Shown here piece after piece: positions 1-10,100 of a stretch of DNA of 64,000 nucleotides. The stretch spans positions 77,879-141,878 of the forward strand of contig NZ_JAHBGC010000038.1 of the NCBI RefSeq assembly GCF_018390645.1, written 5' to 3'. Position numbers and translations under genes: made by a program. A model generated the notes under the pieces. It saw nothing but the letters and a program-made list of their open reading frames with translations. It was not told the DNA's origin and searched no databases. Position 1 is the first letter of the stretch, and each line of letters begins with the position of its first letter. The stretch comes from Ancylobacter dichloromethanicus. GTDB taxonomy: Bacteria; Pseudomonadota; Alphaproteobacteria; Rhizobiales; Xanthobacteraceae.

Positions 1-288
1 GTCTTCCGGCACCGCGCGGGCGACGCCATGGGCGGAGAAGATCACCGGGGCGGTGGTGCCGGCGGGCACCTCGTGGAGTTCCTCGACGAAGACGGCGCCC
101 TTCGCCTTCAGCCCTTCCACCACATATTTGTTGTGCACGATCTCGTGCCGCACATAGACCGGCGGGCCATACATGACCAGCGCCCGCTCCACCGCGTCGA
201 TGGCGCGCACCACGCCGGCGCAGAACCCGCGCGGGGCGCAGAGAAGGACGCGGAGGGCAGGTTTCTGGGCGGCTTGTTCGGCGGTCAT
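1..288 (-). CDS. ispH: IspH, 4-hydroxy-3-methylbut-2-enyl diphosphate reductase (N-terminal part, runs off left edge)
   Basis: This is the first 96 codons of the last enzyme of the MEP isoprenoid pathway, a cytoplasmic [4Fe-4S] protein that reduces HMBPP to IPP and DMAPP. The translation shows CAPRGFCAG (the second Cys, about residue 23, is the first cluster ligand), then [16 protein letters not shown] and FSAHGVAR, whose histidines bind the substrate diphosphate in the family. The ATG at 288 lies 67 nt downstream of the stop of the YceI-family gene on the same strand, so the two may be co-transcribed. The C-terminal part with the other cluster cysteines is outside the window. Nothing looks broken in the visible part. 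Confidence 0.95.
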   Translation of the reverse strand, partial: MTAEQAAQKPALRVLLCAPRGFCAGVVRAIDAVERALVMYGPPVYVRHEIVHNKYVVEGLKAKGAVFVEELHEVPAGTTAPVIFSAHGVARAVPED

Positions 289-355
289 CGCAGGGTCCAG
301 CAGGGCCTCGCCACCGTCATGGGTGCCGAGGCCCGCGCTGTCAAGCGTGGCCGGA

Positions 356-1021
356 TCAGGGCTGCTTGATGAAGGCGCCGACAATGTCGAGCGCAACCTC
401 GTCGGAGATGACGGGCACGCCGAGGCCCAGCCCGAAATCGCTGCGCTTGATGTCGGCGGTCGCGGTGAAGCCGATATTCTCCGCCTTGGTCATCGGGTTG
501 ATGCCGGCGCCGAAGAAGCTGACGTCCAGCGTGACCGGCCGGGTGACGCCGTGCAGCGTCAGTTCGCCCTCGACGGTGGCGTCGGTGTCCTCGACCGATA
601 CCTGGGTGGATTTGAAGGTCGCGGTGGGAAATTTCGCGGTGTCGAGCAGTTCGGGGCTCGCCAGATGGGCGGCGAAGCCCTCCGAGGTCACCCGCAGGCC
701 GGAGATCGGGATGGTGAGTTCGAGCGTGGCCTCGTCGGGGCTGGCCGGATCGAGAACCAGCGTGCCGGTCGAGGCGCCGAACATGCCGGCGAGCGGGGTG
801 ATGCCCATGTGGTCGACGGTCCAGACGATCTGGGTGTGGTCCGGGTCCACGGCATAGGTGCCGCCGGTGATGCGTGTCACATCGTCGGTGCCGGGCATTT
901 CCGGCGCCGGGCTCTGCCGGGCCGGGGCTTCCTGCGCCGAACTCTCTTGGGCGAGGCTTTGGCCGGCGCCGGCGGTGAATCCGATCAGCAGGGCTGTCGC
1001 CAGAAGTCGAACAGGCTTCAT
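356..1021 (-). CDS. YceI-family periplasmic lipocalin-like protein
   Basis: A 221-residue exported protein. Residues 1-24 form a signal peptide (hydrophobic run ending in SLAQ), followed by a Pro/Ala/Glu-rich linker to about residue 50. The YceI domain follows, with the typical start [21 protein letters not shown], motifs such as [11 protein letters not shown] and [12 protein letters not shown], and an ending like [20 protein letters not shown]. YceI proteins are beta-barrels that bind isoprenoid-like lipids in the periplasm. The position just upstream of ispH on the same strand fits an isoprenoid link, but that is inference. The exact ligand is unknown. Confidence 0.9.
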   Translation of the reverse strand: MKPVRLLATALLIGFTAGAGQSLAQESSAQEAPARQSPAPEMPGTDDVTRITGGTYAVDPDHTQIVWTVDHMGITPLAGMFGASTGTLVLDPASPDEATLELTIPISGLRVTSEGFAAHLASPELLDTAKFPTATFKSTQVSVEDTDATVEGELTLHGVTRPVTLDVSFFGAGINPMTKAENIGFTATADIKRSDFGLGLGVPVISDEVALDIVGAFIKQP

Positions 1022-1098
1022 CGCTTTCTCCTCGTTTCGGGAGGCGGACGCTATCAGCGGCTTCGGCCCGGGGCCACACTGTCCTTTCGTCTTAGGAT

Positions 1099-1127
1099 TT
1101 GCAGGACGGCGCGCACAGGCTTATATT
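1099..1127 (+). promoter_or_regulatory. Putative sigma70-type promoter of trcR
   Basis: TTGCAG at 1099-1104 and TATATT at 1122-1127 are separated by 17 bases. They lie in the divergent gap between the yceI-family gene and trcR and would leave a leader of about 145 nt before the trcR ATG. Found by eye; no transcript data. Confidence 0.45.
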
Positions 1128-1280
1128 CGACGTATCCCGGTCATCGCGAGACGGTCCGAGGCTCCGCCCCTTCCGGGTGGTGGGGCGCGGGGAGAAGTTT
1201 GCGCGGCCGAAGACCTGAAATCTGCGCGCCGGCTCGGTTTCCACCGCCTGCCGGCGCATCACTGGATGGAGCTGCGTCCC

Positions 1281-1991
1281 ATGGCGAACGCCCCCCTCAT
1301 GCCGAAGGCCACCGCCGTGTGGCTGGTCGAGAATACCGCCCTGACCTTCGAGCAGATCGCGGATTTCTGTAAGCTGCATGTGCTCGAAGTGAAGGGCATC
1401 GCTGATGGCGAGGTCGCGCAGGGCATCAAGGGCAGCGACCCGATGACCACGGGGCAGCTCGCCCGCGAGGAAATCGAGCGTGCCGAGAACAACCCCAATC
1501 ACCGGCTGAAGCTGCTGGAATCGAAGGTGCGCCTGCCCGAGCCGAAGCGCCGGCGCGGGCCGCGCTACACCCCGGTCTCCAAGCGCCAGGACCGCCCCAA
1601 CGCCATTCTCTGGCTGCTGCGCAACCATCCCGAGCTGAAAGACAGCCAGATCATGCGGCTGGTCGGCACCACCAAGACGACCATCGAATCGATCCGGGAG
1701 CGCACCCACTGGAACGCGCCGAACCTGACGCCGATGGACCCGGTGACGCTCGGCCTGTGTTCGCAGATCGACCTCGATATCGAGGTGCAGCGCTCCTCCA
1801 AGGACCGTCCCGCGACGACGGCCGTGCCGGGCGAGAACGAGGCCACCCTGCTGCCGGTCGACGTGTCGACGGGCGAGGCGCCGGAACCCTTCGTGCCGGC
1901 CGGCAAGCCGCGCGAGGAACCGATCAACCTGGAGACGGTGTTCGCCAAGCTGGGCGGCTCGCGCAAGAGCGAGGCCGAAGACGAGGAGTGA
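1281..1991 (+). CDS. trcR: TrcR-like cell-cycle transcriptional regulator (DUF1013)
   Basis: A 236-residue cytoplasmic protein of the DUF1013/TrcR family, found almost only in alphaproteobacteria and linked to cell-cycle transcription with CtrA/GcrA. The N-terminus MPKATAVWLVENTALTFEQI is the family hallmark and resembles a helix-turn-helix. A basic stretch at about residues 87-106 (PKRRRGPRYTPVSKRQDRP) precedes a second helix-turn-helix-like segment with RLVGTTKTTIESIRERTHW. The C-terminal 60 residues are acidic and probably disordered. I chose the ATG at 1281 over the in-frame ATG at 1266 because a GGAG lies 8-10 bases upstream of 1281 and family members begin near this point. The gene is monocistronic, with a promoter at 1099 and a terminator at 2026. 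DNA binding is inferred from the family. Confidence 0.88.
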   Translation: MANAPLMPKATAVWLVENTALTFEQIADFCKLHVLEVKGIADGEVAQGIKGSDPMTTGQLAREEIERAENNPNHRLKLLESKVRLPEPKRRRGPRYTPVSKRQDRPNAILWLLRNHPELKDSQIMRLVGTTKTTIESIRERTHWNAPNLTPMDPVTLGLCSQIDLDIEVQRSSKDRPATTAVPGENEATLLPVDVSTGEAPEPFVPAGKPREEPINLETVFAKLGGSRKSEAEDEE

Positions 1992-2025
1992 TCCTCTTTT
2001 CGCGGCGACGCCGCGCCTGAACGCG

Positions 2026-2058
2026 AAAGCCCGGAGCGCACCGCGCCCCGGGCTTTTT
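2026..2058 (+). terminator. Rho-independent terminator after trcR
   Basis: Stem AAAGCCCGG (2026-2034) pairs with CCGGGCTTT (2048-2056) and is followed by a T-run. It lies 35 bases after the trcR stop and 12 bases beyond the prpE stop, so it may serve both convergent genes, although the minus-strand T-run is weak. Confidence 0.85.
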
Positions 2059-2071
2059 CTGTATGAGGGGG

Positions 2072-4000
2072 TTACGCTGCGGGGTCCCGGGCCAGCCCCC
2101 GCGCGGTGAGCGCGGTGGCGATCTCGTCGAGCGCAGCCGGGTCGTCGATGGTAGCCGGCATGGTCCACGGCTCGGCATCGGCGATCTTCTTCATGGTGCC
2201 GCGCAGAATCTTGCCGGAACGCGTCTTGGGCAGGCGGTTGACGGTGATGGCGAGGCGGAACGCCGCCACCGGTCCGATGCGCGCGCGCACCAGCGCCACG
2301 ATCTCCGCCTCGATGTCGGCCGGCGAGCGCCCGACGCCCGCCTTCAGCACCACGAAGCCGCAGGGCACCTCGCCCTTCACCGCGTCATGGATGCCGACCA
2401 CCGCGCATTCCGCGACATCCGCATGGGCGGCGAGCACTTCCTCCATGCCGCCGGTCGAGAGCCGGTGGCCGGCGACATTGATGATGTCGTCGGTGCGACC
2501 CATGATGAAGAGCTGGCCAGCGGCGTCGGCGAAGCCGGCATCCGCGGTTTTGTAATAGCCGGGGAAATCGATGAGGTAGCTCTCGCGGAACCGCTCGTCC
2601 TGCCGCCACAGCGTGGGCAGGCAGCCCGGCGGCAGCGGCAGCCTGATGGCAATGGAGCCCATGCGGTCGGGGGGCAGCTTGTGCCCGCCCTCGTCGAGGA
2701 TGTCGACCTGATAGCCGGGCATCGGCACGCCGGTGGAGCCGACGCGGATCGGCAGGGCGCCGAGCCCCACCGGGTTGCCGGCGATGGCCCAGCCGGTCTC
2801 GGTCTGCCACCAGTGGTCGACCACCGGCACGCCGAGCCGCGCCTTCGCCCATTCCACCGTGTCGGGGTCGGCGCGCTCGCCGGCGAGAAAAAGGGTGCGC
2901 AGGCTGGCGCGGTCGTAGCGCTGCATCAGCCGCCCCTCCGGGTCCTCCTTCTTGATCGCGCGCAGGGCGGTGGGCGCGGTGAACAGCGCCGCTACCTTGT
3001 ACTCCTCGATCACCCGCCAGAAGGCGCCGGCGTCCGGCGTGCCGACCGGCTTGCCCTCGTAGAGCACCGTTGTGCAGCCGGTGAGCAGGGGCGCGTAGAT
3101 GATGTAGGAATGGCCGACCACCCAGCCGATGTCGGAGGCCGACCAGTAGACCTCGCCCGGCCGTACGTCATAGAGCCCCTCCATCGACCAGCGCAGCGCC
3201 ACCATGTAGCCGCCGCTGTCGCGCACCACGCCCTTGGGCTTCCCGGTCGTGCCGGAGGTGTAGAGGATGTAGAGCGGGTCCGTGGCCTCCACCGGCACGC
3301 AGGCCGCCCGGGTGCCGGCGGCGCGCGCCGCCTCGCGCCGGGCCGCCCAGTCATGGTCGCGGTCGGCCACGAGGTTGGCCTCGGCTTGCGGACGCTGGAA
3401 GATGAGGCAGGCGTCGGGCCGATGCCTGGCCATGGTGAGGGCGAGATCGAGCAGCGGCTTGTATTGGACGACGCGCGACGGCTCGATGCCGCAGGAGGCG
3501 GAGAGCACCACCTTGGGCTGGGCGTCCTCGATCCGGCCGGCGAGTTCGGCGGCGGCGAAACCGCCGAACACGACGGAATGCACCGCCCCGATGCGGGCGC
3601 AGGCGAGCATGGCGAACACCGCCTCGGGGATCATCGGCATATAGATGACGACGCGGTCGCCCTTGCCGACGCCGAAATCGCGCAGCACGCCGGCGAGCAG
3701 GCTCACCTCGTCCTGCAGCTCGGCATAGGTGACGGTGCGCCTCGCGCCGGCCACCGGGCTGTCGTAGAAGATCGCCGGCTGCGCGCCGCGCCCGTCGGCG
3801 ACATGCCGGTCCACCGCATTGTGGCAGACATTGGTGGTCCAGCCCGGAAACCAGCGGCCATAGACGCCGCGCGAGGGGTCGAAGACCCGTTCGCCTTCGC
3901 CGAACCAGTCGATGGCGCCGGCGGCCTCGCGCCAGAAGCCTTCGGGGTCGTGGATGGAGCGGGCGTGAAGCGCGCGGTAGCGGCTGGCGGCGTCGGTCAT
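2072..4000 (-). CDS. prpE: Propionyl-CoA synthetase (propionate-CoA ligase)
   Basis: A 642-residue cytoplasmic acyl-CoA synthetase of the ANL superfamily that activates propionate with ATP and CoA through an acyl-adenylate. The P-loop YTSGTTGKPKG is at about residue 250, the adenylate motif WWQTETGW lies downstream, and the C-terminal lysine sits in KTRSGKILRGTMKK near residue 605 (the target of regulatory acetylation in this family). The context VVRDSGGYMVAL after the P-loop and the 630-640 residue length favour PrpE over acetyl-CoA synthetase. I used the ATG at 4000, preceded by GGGAG and starting MTDAASRY; the frame is open upstream to 4195 but that part is not family-like. No prpB/C genes are nearby. 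Butyrate or acetate as alternative substrates cannot be excluded. Confidence 0.92.
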   Translation of the reverse strand: MTDAASRYRALHARSIHDPEGFWREAAGAIDWFGEGERVFDPSRGVYGRWFPGWTTNVCHNAVDRHVADGRGAQPAIFYDSPVAGARRTVTYAELQDEVSLLAGVLRDFGVGKGDRVVIYMPMIPEAVFAMLACARIGAVHSVVFGGFAAAELAGRIEDAQPKVVLSASCGIEPSRVVQYKPLLDLALTMARHRPDACLIFQRPQAEANLVADRDHDWAARREAARAAGTRAACVPVEATDPLYILYTSGTTGKPKGVVRDSGGYMVALRWSMEGLYDVRPGEVYWSASDIGWVVGHSYIIYAPLLTGCTTVLYEGKPVGTPDAGAFWRVIEEYKVAALFTAPTALRAIKKEDPEGRLMQRYDRASLRTLFLAGERADPDTVEWAKARLGVPVVDHWWQTETGWAIAGNPVGLGALPIRVGSTGVPMPGYQVDILDEGGHKLPPDRMGSIAIRLPLPPGCLPTLWRQDERFRESYLIDFPGYYKTADAGFADAAGQLFIMGRTDDIINVAGHRLSTGGMEEVLAAHADVAECAVVGIHDAVKGEVPCGFVVLKAGVGRSPADIEAEIVALVRARIGPVAAFRLAITVNRLPKTRSGKILRGTMKKIADAEPWTMPATIDDPAALDEIATALTARGLARDPAA

Positions 4001-4225
4001 GGCGGGCGTCTCCCAGAGGATCGTTCTTGTTCGCTCATCCTTCTTGTTGCCTGGAGGATTCCGCCTTCTCCGCCGCCGTGGCAAGAACGCTGAAGTGCGT
4101 ACGCCCTTCGTAGAGCGCGTGCCGGCTCGCGCCTGTCTGTCCGGGCCCCAAACGCGAACCGCCGGCGGGGTGCCGGCGGCCGGAGTTGCGTTCAAGAGGG
4201 GGAAGGGCCGGCAAGGCCGACGCGG

Positions 4226-4402
4226 CTAGTGCAGCGTCGCGCCCTTCAGTCGGGCGATCTCGTCCTTGAGGATCAGTTTGCGCCGCTTCAGATCGGCAAT
4301 CCGGGTATCGTCGGTCGCGGGACGGATGGCCTCCTCCCGCAATTGCTTTTCCAATGCCTGATGGCGTCGTTCCAGCTCGGCAACATGCGACTGCATCGTC
4401 AT
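4226..4402 (-). CDS. DUF465 small coiled-coil protein (YdcH-like), copy 1
   Basis: A 58-residue protein starting MTMQSHVAELERRHQALEK and ending IADLKRRKLILKDEIARLKG. It has the two-helix antiparallel coiled-coil pattern of DUF465 (YdcH family), including the conserved DLKRRKLxLKDEI. Function is unknown for the family. The ATG at 4402 has GGAG about 8 bases upstream. It is divergent from a second DUF465 gene at 4607, with about 200 bases between the two starts. Confidence 0.85.
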   Translation of the reverse strand: MTMQSHVAELERRHQALEKQLREEAIRPATDDTRIADLKRRKLILKDEIARLKGATLH

Positions 4403-4606
4403 GGACAGCTTCTCCTGTCTTCCGAAGTGAACGTCATTAGTCTGTCACGAGAGGCCGGCGCTGTCGATGGCCGGCTATGCTGCGCCGCAGCGTGGGCGGG
4501 CGCTGCCGCGCCGCTGTTGCGGCTGGCGTCGAGGGCGGCGATACTTGGGCCGAAGTCCCGCGGGGGCGAGGGCTGAGTCGGGTTTCGGGTCGGGCGTTTG
4601 ACACAG

Positions 4607-4813
4607 ATGACGGCGGATGAGGAACGCGAGTTCCAGGACCTTCTGGAGCGCTTGCGGCAGGAGCATCGCGATCTCGACATCGCGATCCATGCATTGCAGG
4701 ACATGCCCGGCAGCGACCAGCTTCAGCTCGCGCGGCTGAAGAAGCGCAAGCTGCAGCTGCGGGACCGCATCGGCTATATCGAAGACCAGATCTGCCCCGA
4801 CATCATCGCCTGA
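4607..4813 (+). CDS. DUF465 small coiled-coil protein (YdcH-like), copy 2
   Basis: A 68-residue protein with an acidic N-terminus (MTADEEREFQDLLERL), a central HRDLDIAIHAL segment and the conserved LKKRKLQLRDRI near the end. This is the DUF465 helical-hairpin pattern. I chose the ATG at 4607; an in-frame TTG at 4598 is also possible. It differs from its divergent neighbour mainly by a longer first helix, so the pair may be an old duplication. Function is unknown. Confidence 0.85.
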   Translation: MTADEEREFQDLLERLRQEHRDLDIAIHALQDMPGSDQLQLARLKKRKLQLRDRIGYIEDQICPDIIA

Positions 4814-4885
4814 CGGGCATGAAGGGCGGGGCGGAACATCCCGGCGCGAGGGCGGCGCCATCGGCCGGGATGAAAGGTGGCCCGC

Positions 4886-5371
4886 TCAGAACTGGGTGAG
4901 CAGCACGTCGGCGTTGGTCTTGTCGGCCTTGCTCGGCACGTCCTCGACATTGAGGATCAGCACCTCGCCATCGTCGACCAGCATGGAATAGCGCTTGGAG
5001 CGCACGCCGAGGCCGGCGGCGGCGGCGTCGAAATCAAGGCCGACCGCCTTTGCGAACTCGCCATTGCCGTCCGACAGGAAGACGATCTTACCGCCGGCGT
5101 TGGAGGCCTTTTCCCACGCGGCCATCACGAAGGGATCGTTGACCGCCGTCACCGCGATGGTGCTGACGCCCCTGGCGAGGATTTCCTCGGCGCGGGCGAT
5201 GAAGCTCGGCAGGTGGTTCTTGTGGCAGGTGGGGGTGAAGGCGCCCGGCACCGCGAACAGCACGACCTTCTTGTTCTTGAAGATCTCGTCGGTGGATTTC
5301 GGCACCGGGCCGTCCTCGGTGGCCACGCGGAAGGTGACGCTGGGAAGCTGGTCGCCGACCTTGATCGTCAT
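4886..5371 (-). CDS. Peroxiredoxin of the Prx5 (AhpC/TSA, redoxin) family
   Basis: A 161-residue cytoplasmic thiol peroxidase that would reduce H2O2 and organic peroxides. The motif PGAFTPTCHKNHLPSF carries the peroxidatic cysteine with its Thr, and the conserved Arg follows in LGVRSKRYSMLVDDGEV. This cysteine is the only one in the protein, so there is no internal resolving cysteine; reduction by glutathione/glutaredoxin, as in other bacterial Prx5 enzymes, is likely but inferred. The ATG at 5371 has AAGGAAA upstream. It lies downstream of a periplasmic DsbD-alpha-like gene on the same strand, giving a small redox cluster, though 133 bases and a hairpin separate them. Confidence 0.93.
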   Translation of the reverse strand: MTIKVGDQLPSVTFRVATEDGPVPKSTDEIFKNKKVVLFAVPGAFTPTCHKNHLPSFIARAEEILARGVSTIAVTAVNDPFVMAAWEKASNAGGKIVFLSDGNGEFAKAVGLDFDAAAAGLGVRSKRYSMLVDDGEVLILNVEDVPSKADKTNADVLLTQF

Positions 5372-5479
5372 CGGTGTTTCCTTTCATACGGCGGGTGGAG
5401 AAACGAACGGCACCCGCCGAAGGGCCGTGCCAAAGGACACCCGCCGCGGCCGGCGGGCCCGGCCGGCGGTACCATAGCC

Positions 5480-5500
5480 GCTTCCCGCGTGGCGGGAAGC
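5480..5500 (-). terminator. Hairpin after the DsbD-alpha-like gene (possible terminator)
   Basis: A perfect 9-bp stem, GCTTCCCGC and GCGGGAAGC, with a 3-base loop sits 4 bases after the stop at 5505. There is no T-run, so it may act as an RNA-stabilising or Rho-associated hairpin rather than an intrinsic terminator. Confidence 0.45.
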
Positions 5501-5504
5501 AGTT

Positions 5505-6359
5505 TCAGCGGGTGGAAAGGGGGGCATTCACCTCGATCGCCCGATCGCCGTCGACAAGGGTGAAGCGAAGCCGTGCGGTGGCGACATCCGCGCCCTTGGG
5601 AACGCCGTCCACCGGCAGCACGAAGATGGCCCGTCCGTCCGCCCCGGTCTCGCGCGCCGGAAGCGGCAGCGCCCAGTCCTCGCCGGGTCCCTCGACGAAC
5701 AGGTCGGCCTTGTCCGCATCGCCGACATGGGTCTCGATGCGGATCGCCGCGCCGCCCGCGTCGTGGCGCAGCTCCGCGGTGGCGATGCCGGGGGCGCCGG
5801 CGACGCCGAGCGCGACGGGACGCGGCACGGTGGCCAGCGCCTGCAGCAGGGCGGGGGAGGGGGCGCCGGCGCCGCCCGCCGGCACGGCGAGGCCGAGCGC
5901 GGCATTGGCCGGCTGGCAGATCTTGCCGCAGACGGCGAAATCGAGGTTGAGCTTCAGTTCGACCGGCCTGGCGCGGTCCTTCGGCGTGATGCGCAGCGGC
6001 AGCACGACATCGTGCTTGTAACCGATCGAGAACGACCCGCCATCGTCGAAGCGCACAGGCGCCGGCCACAGCACCTCGACGGCCTCGACATTGTGCGAGC
6101 CGCTCCAGTCGAAATGCGGCGGCACGCCGCTGTCGCCGGGATAGCGCCAATAGGTCTTGAGGCCGGGCGCGAGCCGGATCTCGACTCCGCCAAGCAGGGT
6201 CCCGTCTTCCGAACCGCCAGCCACCAGCCTCGCGGCGGTGCCTTGCGGCGCCGACCAGGCGGACATCTCGCCGGCCAGGGCGATGCCGGGAAGGGCGGAG
6301 CCGGCGAACGGCGCGAGGGCGAGCGAGCACAGAAGGAGGGGGCGCAGACGAGCAAGCAT
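5505..6359 (-). CDS. Secreted DsbD alpha-domain (ScsB-type) protein
   Basis: A 284-residue protein with a signal peptide (residues 1-29, ending ALAGE) and a periplasmic immunoglobulin-like domain of the DsbD-alpha type. Hallmarks are [32 protein letters not shown] and the cysteine pair in [11 protein letters not shown] at about residue 145, spaced Cys-x3-Cys as in ScsB-like alpha domains. Full DsbD also has eight membrane helices and a thioredoxin domain; both are absent, so this is a stand-alone domain. It could relay thiol electrons in the periplasm, but its partner is not encoded nearby. Confidence 0.82.
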   Translation of the reverse strand: MLARLRPLLLCSLALAPFAGSALPGIALAGEMSAWSAPQGTAARLVAGGSEDGTLLGGVEIRLAPGLKTYWRYPGDSGVPPHFDWSGSHNVEAVEVLWPAPVRFDDGGSFSIGYKHDVVLPLRITPKDRARPVELKLNLDFAVCGKICQPANAALGLAVPAGGAGAPSPALLQALATVPRPVALGVAGAPGIATAELRHDAGGAAIRIETHVGDADKADLFVEGPGEDWALPLPARETGADGRAIFVLPVDGVPKGADVATARLRFTLVDGDRAIEVNAPLSTR

Positions 6360-6494
6360 GGCCTTGGCGATAGCCCTTCAGGCCGGGATGGGGAAGCGGC
6401 GCGGGTCGCACTTTCGTGTGAGCCTGCCGTCCCGGCAGCAGGCCCGCACCGGTACGGGCTTGAAAATGCCCCGGCGGGGTTTACGCTTTCCCTC

Positions 6495-7121
6495 ATGTGG
6501 ATCGGACGAGAGCGCTCCCAAGGTTTCGGCGGCACCATGGACGGGACCTTCCTCGATGGACAGATGCTGGTCGCCATGCCGGGCATGCGCGACGAACGTT
6601 TCGCCCGTGCCGTGATCTATCTGTGCGCGCACTCCTCCGAGGGCGCCATGGGCATCGTGGTCAACCAGCCGGCCAATCACGTGAATTTTCCCGATCTTCT
6701 GGTGCAGCTCGACGTCATCCCGGACGATGAGCGCATCCGTCTGCCGCATTCCGCCGGCGGGGTGAAGGTGCTGCGCGGCGGGCCGGTGGAGACCGGGCGC
6801 GGCTTCGTGCTGCACACCGCCGATTTCTTCATCCAGGATTCGACCCTGCCGATCGACGACGGCATCTGCCTCACCGCCACGCTCGACATTTTGAAGGCGA
6901 TGGCCACCGGCAGCGGGCCGGCCAGCGCGATGCTGGCGCTCGGCTATGCCGGCTGGGCGCCGGGGCAGCTGGAAAACGAGATCCAGCAGAATGGCTGGCT
7001 GCATTGCCCGGCCGATCCGGCGCTGGTGTTCGAGGCCGAGGCGAGCCAGAAATACGATCTCGCCCTGCGCAAGATCGGCATTGATCCGGGCATGCTCTCG
7101 ACCGAGGCCGGGCACGCCTGA
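6495..7121 (+). CDS. YqgE/AlgH family protein (UPF0301)
   Basis: A protein of 208 residues from the ATG at 6495, or 194 from the ATG at 6537. The family signatures are clear: [42 protein letters not shown] and [15 protein letters not shown]. The molecular role of UPF0301 is unresolved; AlgH was named for an effect on alginate genes, and structures suggest nucleic-acid binding. Neither start has a strong ribosome site. The 6495 start fits the length of alphaproteobacterial members, which usually have a short N-terminal extension. It is divergent from the DsbD-alpha-like gene. Confidence 0.9.
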   Translation: MWIGRERSQGFGGTMDGTFLDGQMLVAMPGMRDERFARAVIYLCAHSSEGAMGIVVNQPANHVNFPDLLVQLDVIPDDERIRLPHSAGGVKVLRGGPVETGRGFVLHTADFFIQDSTLPIDDGICLTATLDILKAMATGSGPASAMLALGYAGWAPGQLENEIQQNGWLHCPADPALVFEAEASQKYDLALRKIGIDPGMLSTEAGHA

Positions 7122-7188
7122 GCGCCCGCTTGCCCTCGCATGAGCCGCGGCTGGGCGCCGCGTTGCACATCTCACCCTTGTCGGGGTT

Positions 7189-10100
7189 TCAGCTCGATGT
7201 CGGCGCCGGGCGCGTGGCCGCCGGGCGTGCGGGGGTGGCGGTGGCGGGCGCCGGGGTCCCCGGCGGCGACGGTGCGGCCTGGCCGGCGCCGGCGGGCCGG
7301 GCGGCGGCGGAACTCACGGCCGCCTTGGCGCCGCGCGAGAGCTGGCGGCCGCGTTCCAGCAGCGAGGCGGGCGGCTGCTCGGGCACCAGCCGCTTGCGCG
7401 CTTCGTCCGCGGTCATCGCCTCGCCGAAGAGACGGCCCTGGCCGTAGCGGCAGCCGAGCTTGCCGAGCGCGGCGGCGACCTGCTCGGTCTCGATGCCCTC
7501 GGCGATGATGTCCATGCCGAGATCGTTCGCCATGTTGATGATGGTGCGCAGGATGATGGGGCGCTGCGCCTTGTCGCCGCTGCGTCCCAGCGCCTTCATG
7601 AAGGTGCGGTCGACCTTGATGCTGTCGAACGGAAAGCGCTGGAGATAGGCGAGGGCGGAATAGCCGGTGCCGAAATCGTCCAGCGTCAGGCCGGCCTCGA
7701 GTTCGCGCATGCGCAGGAGGATCTGCGCGGCATATTCCGGGTTCTCCATCGCCAGCGATTCGGAAAGTTCCAGCTTCAGCGTGCCGGGGGTGACGACGTT
7801 GCGGGCCAGCACCGCCTTCAGGTCCTGCAACAGGTCGTGGCGCAGCATCTGCCGCGAGGAGATGTTGACCGAGATGAAGATCGGCTCGCCGCGCAGGGTG
7901 CGCTGCCACACGCCGAGCTGACGGGCCGCGGTGTCGAGCATGAACAGGCCGAGATCGACGATCAGGCCGGATTCCTCGGCGAGGCTGAGGAAATCGTCCG
8001 GCCCCAGCGTGCCGAGGGTGGGATGCTGCCAGCGCATCGCCGATTCGAAGCCGGCGATCTGGCGGGTCGCGAGGTCGACCACCGGCTGGTAGAGCACGCC
8101 GATCTCGCCGCGCTCCAGCGCCTGGCGCAGGTCCTGCTCCATGGTGAGCCGGTCGAGTTTCTGCGCCCGCATGTTGGGCCGGAACACCTCGATGCGGTCG
8201 CCGCCGACGCGCTTGGCGAAGTACATCGCCAGCTCGGCGTCCTTCAGCGTCTCCAGCGGGGTGCGCTTCTGGCCGTCGGCGAGCAGCAGGCCGATCGAGG
8301 CGGTGATGAAGATCTCGCGTTCGCCGAAGGTAATAGGCGCGCGCAGCGTCCGGCGCAGCGTGTCGGCGAAGGCGGTGATGCGCTCGGGGTCGCGCTCGGA
8401 AAGCAGGATCAGCGCGAAATGGTCGCTGCCCAGGCGGGCCAGCGTGTCCTGCTGCTTGACGAGGCGCATCAGGCGCCGGGCAACGGTGAGCAGGATCGAA
8501 TCGCCCGCCGGCATGCCGAGGGTGGCGTTCACCTGCTTGAAGCGGTCGAGGTCGATCAGCAGAACGGTCGGGCGGATATGGTCGTCGGTGCGGGCGAGGC
8601 CGCTGGCGGCGGCGACGCGGTCGAGGAACAGTTCGCGGTTGGGCAGGCCGGTGAGGTTGTCGTGCACCGCGTCGTGCAGCATGCGCTCCTCGGCGGTGCG
8701 GCTGTCGGTGACGTCGGAGAGCGTGCCGATGCAGCGCACCACCTCGCCATCGGTACCGACCACCGGCCGGGCGCGCAGGTTGAACCAGAGATAATGGCCG
8801 TCATGGGCGCGCAGCCGGAAATCCTGGTCGATGCGCCCGCGCCGCTGGTCGAGCAGCCCGTCCAGCGTGGCGCGGAAGCGGTCGCGGTCGCCGGGATGGA
8901 TGATGTCGAGCCAGCCGGCGGCCTCGGTCTCCAGCGTGCCCTGCTTGAGGCCCAGCATGTGCTCGGCCTCGGGGCTGACATGGATGCGGTCGGTGTCGAC
9001 GTCCCAGTCCCAGACGATGTCGCCCGAGCCGGCCACCGCCAGCGCCCGGCGCTCCAGCTCCTGCGCGCTGCCGGCGACCGAGCCGATGCCGGCGAAGGCG
9101 TGCTGCATGACGGTGAAGCCGATCAGCATGACGATCAGCACCAGCCCGCCGAGCAGCGCCGGGGCGACGAGGTCGTTGCCGATGCGGCCAGAGACCGCCA
9201 TGCCGGCGGTGATGACCCACACCATCAGCAGGAACAGCGTCGGGATGATGAGCACCGCCCGGTCATAGCGGTGCAGCGCCAGCCAGACCACGATGCCGAA
9301 GCCCATGAACGAGACCACGAGCAGCGAGGGACGGGCGATGCCGGCGGCGGCGGAAGGATCGAGCAGGGCGAGGCCGACAATGGCGGCGAGGAACACCAGC
9401 CAGCCGGCCGTGACATGGGCGTAGCGCACATGCCAGCGGTTGAGGTTGAGATAGGCGAACAGGAACACCACCAGCGTCGCGGCGAGGATTGCCTCGCCCG
9501 CCGCCCGCCAGAACTGCTGCGCCAGCGGCGAGATGCCGAACACCTTCGACCAGAAGCCGAAATCGAGGCCGATATAGCCCAGCACCGCCCAGGCCAGCGC
9601 CGCCGCCGCCGGGAACATCGCGCTGCCCTTCACCACGAACAGGATGGTGAGGAACAGTGCCAGCAGGCCGGCAATGCCGATGACGATGCCGTTGTAGAGG
9701 GTGAAGCTGTTGACCTTGTCCTTGTAGGCTTCCGGCTCCCACAGATAGAGCTGGGGCAGGCCGCCATCGCCGAGTTCGGCCACCAGCGTCACGGTGGTGC
9801 CGGGGTCGAGCGTGAGGAAGAACACGTCGGCGTCGGGCGCGTTCTGCAGTTCGGGGCGGAAGCCCTGGCTGGTGGTGATATTGAGGATGCGGCGATTGCC
9901 GAGGTCCGGCCAGAACACGCCGGAGCCGACCATGCGGTAATGCGGCGCGACGATCAGCCGGTCGACCTGTTCGTCGGTGTTGTTGGCGAGGGCCAGAATC
10001 GCCCATTTGCTGCCATTCGGCCCGGGGGCCACCGAGCGCACCTCGATGCGGCGGACGATGCCGTCGGCGCCCGGCACGGTGGAAACCTGGATGCGGTCGG

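Noticed and set aside
1119..1280. Possible coding extension upstream of trcR
   Set aside because: The plus frame is open to 858 but runs antisense through the YceI-family gene and over a promoter-like sequence; the translation is not conserved-looking.
4001..4195. N-terminal extension of PrpE to 4195
   Set aside because: The extra 65 residues are Arg/Pro-rich without family similarity, and the ATG at 4000 has a ribosome site.
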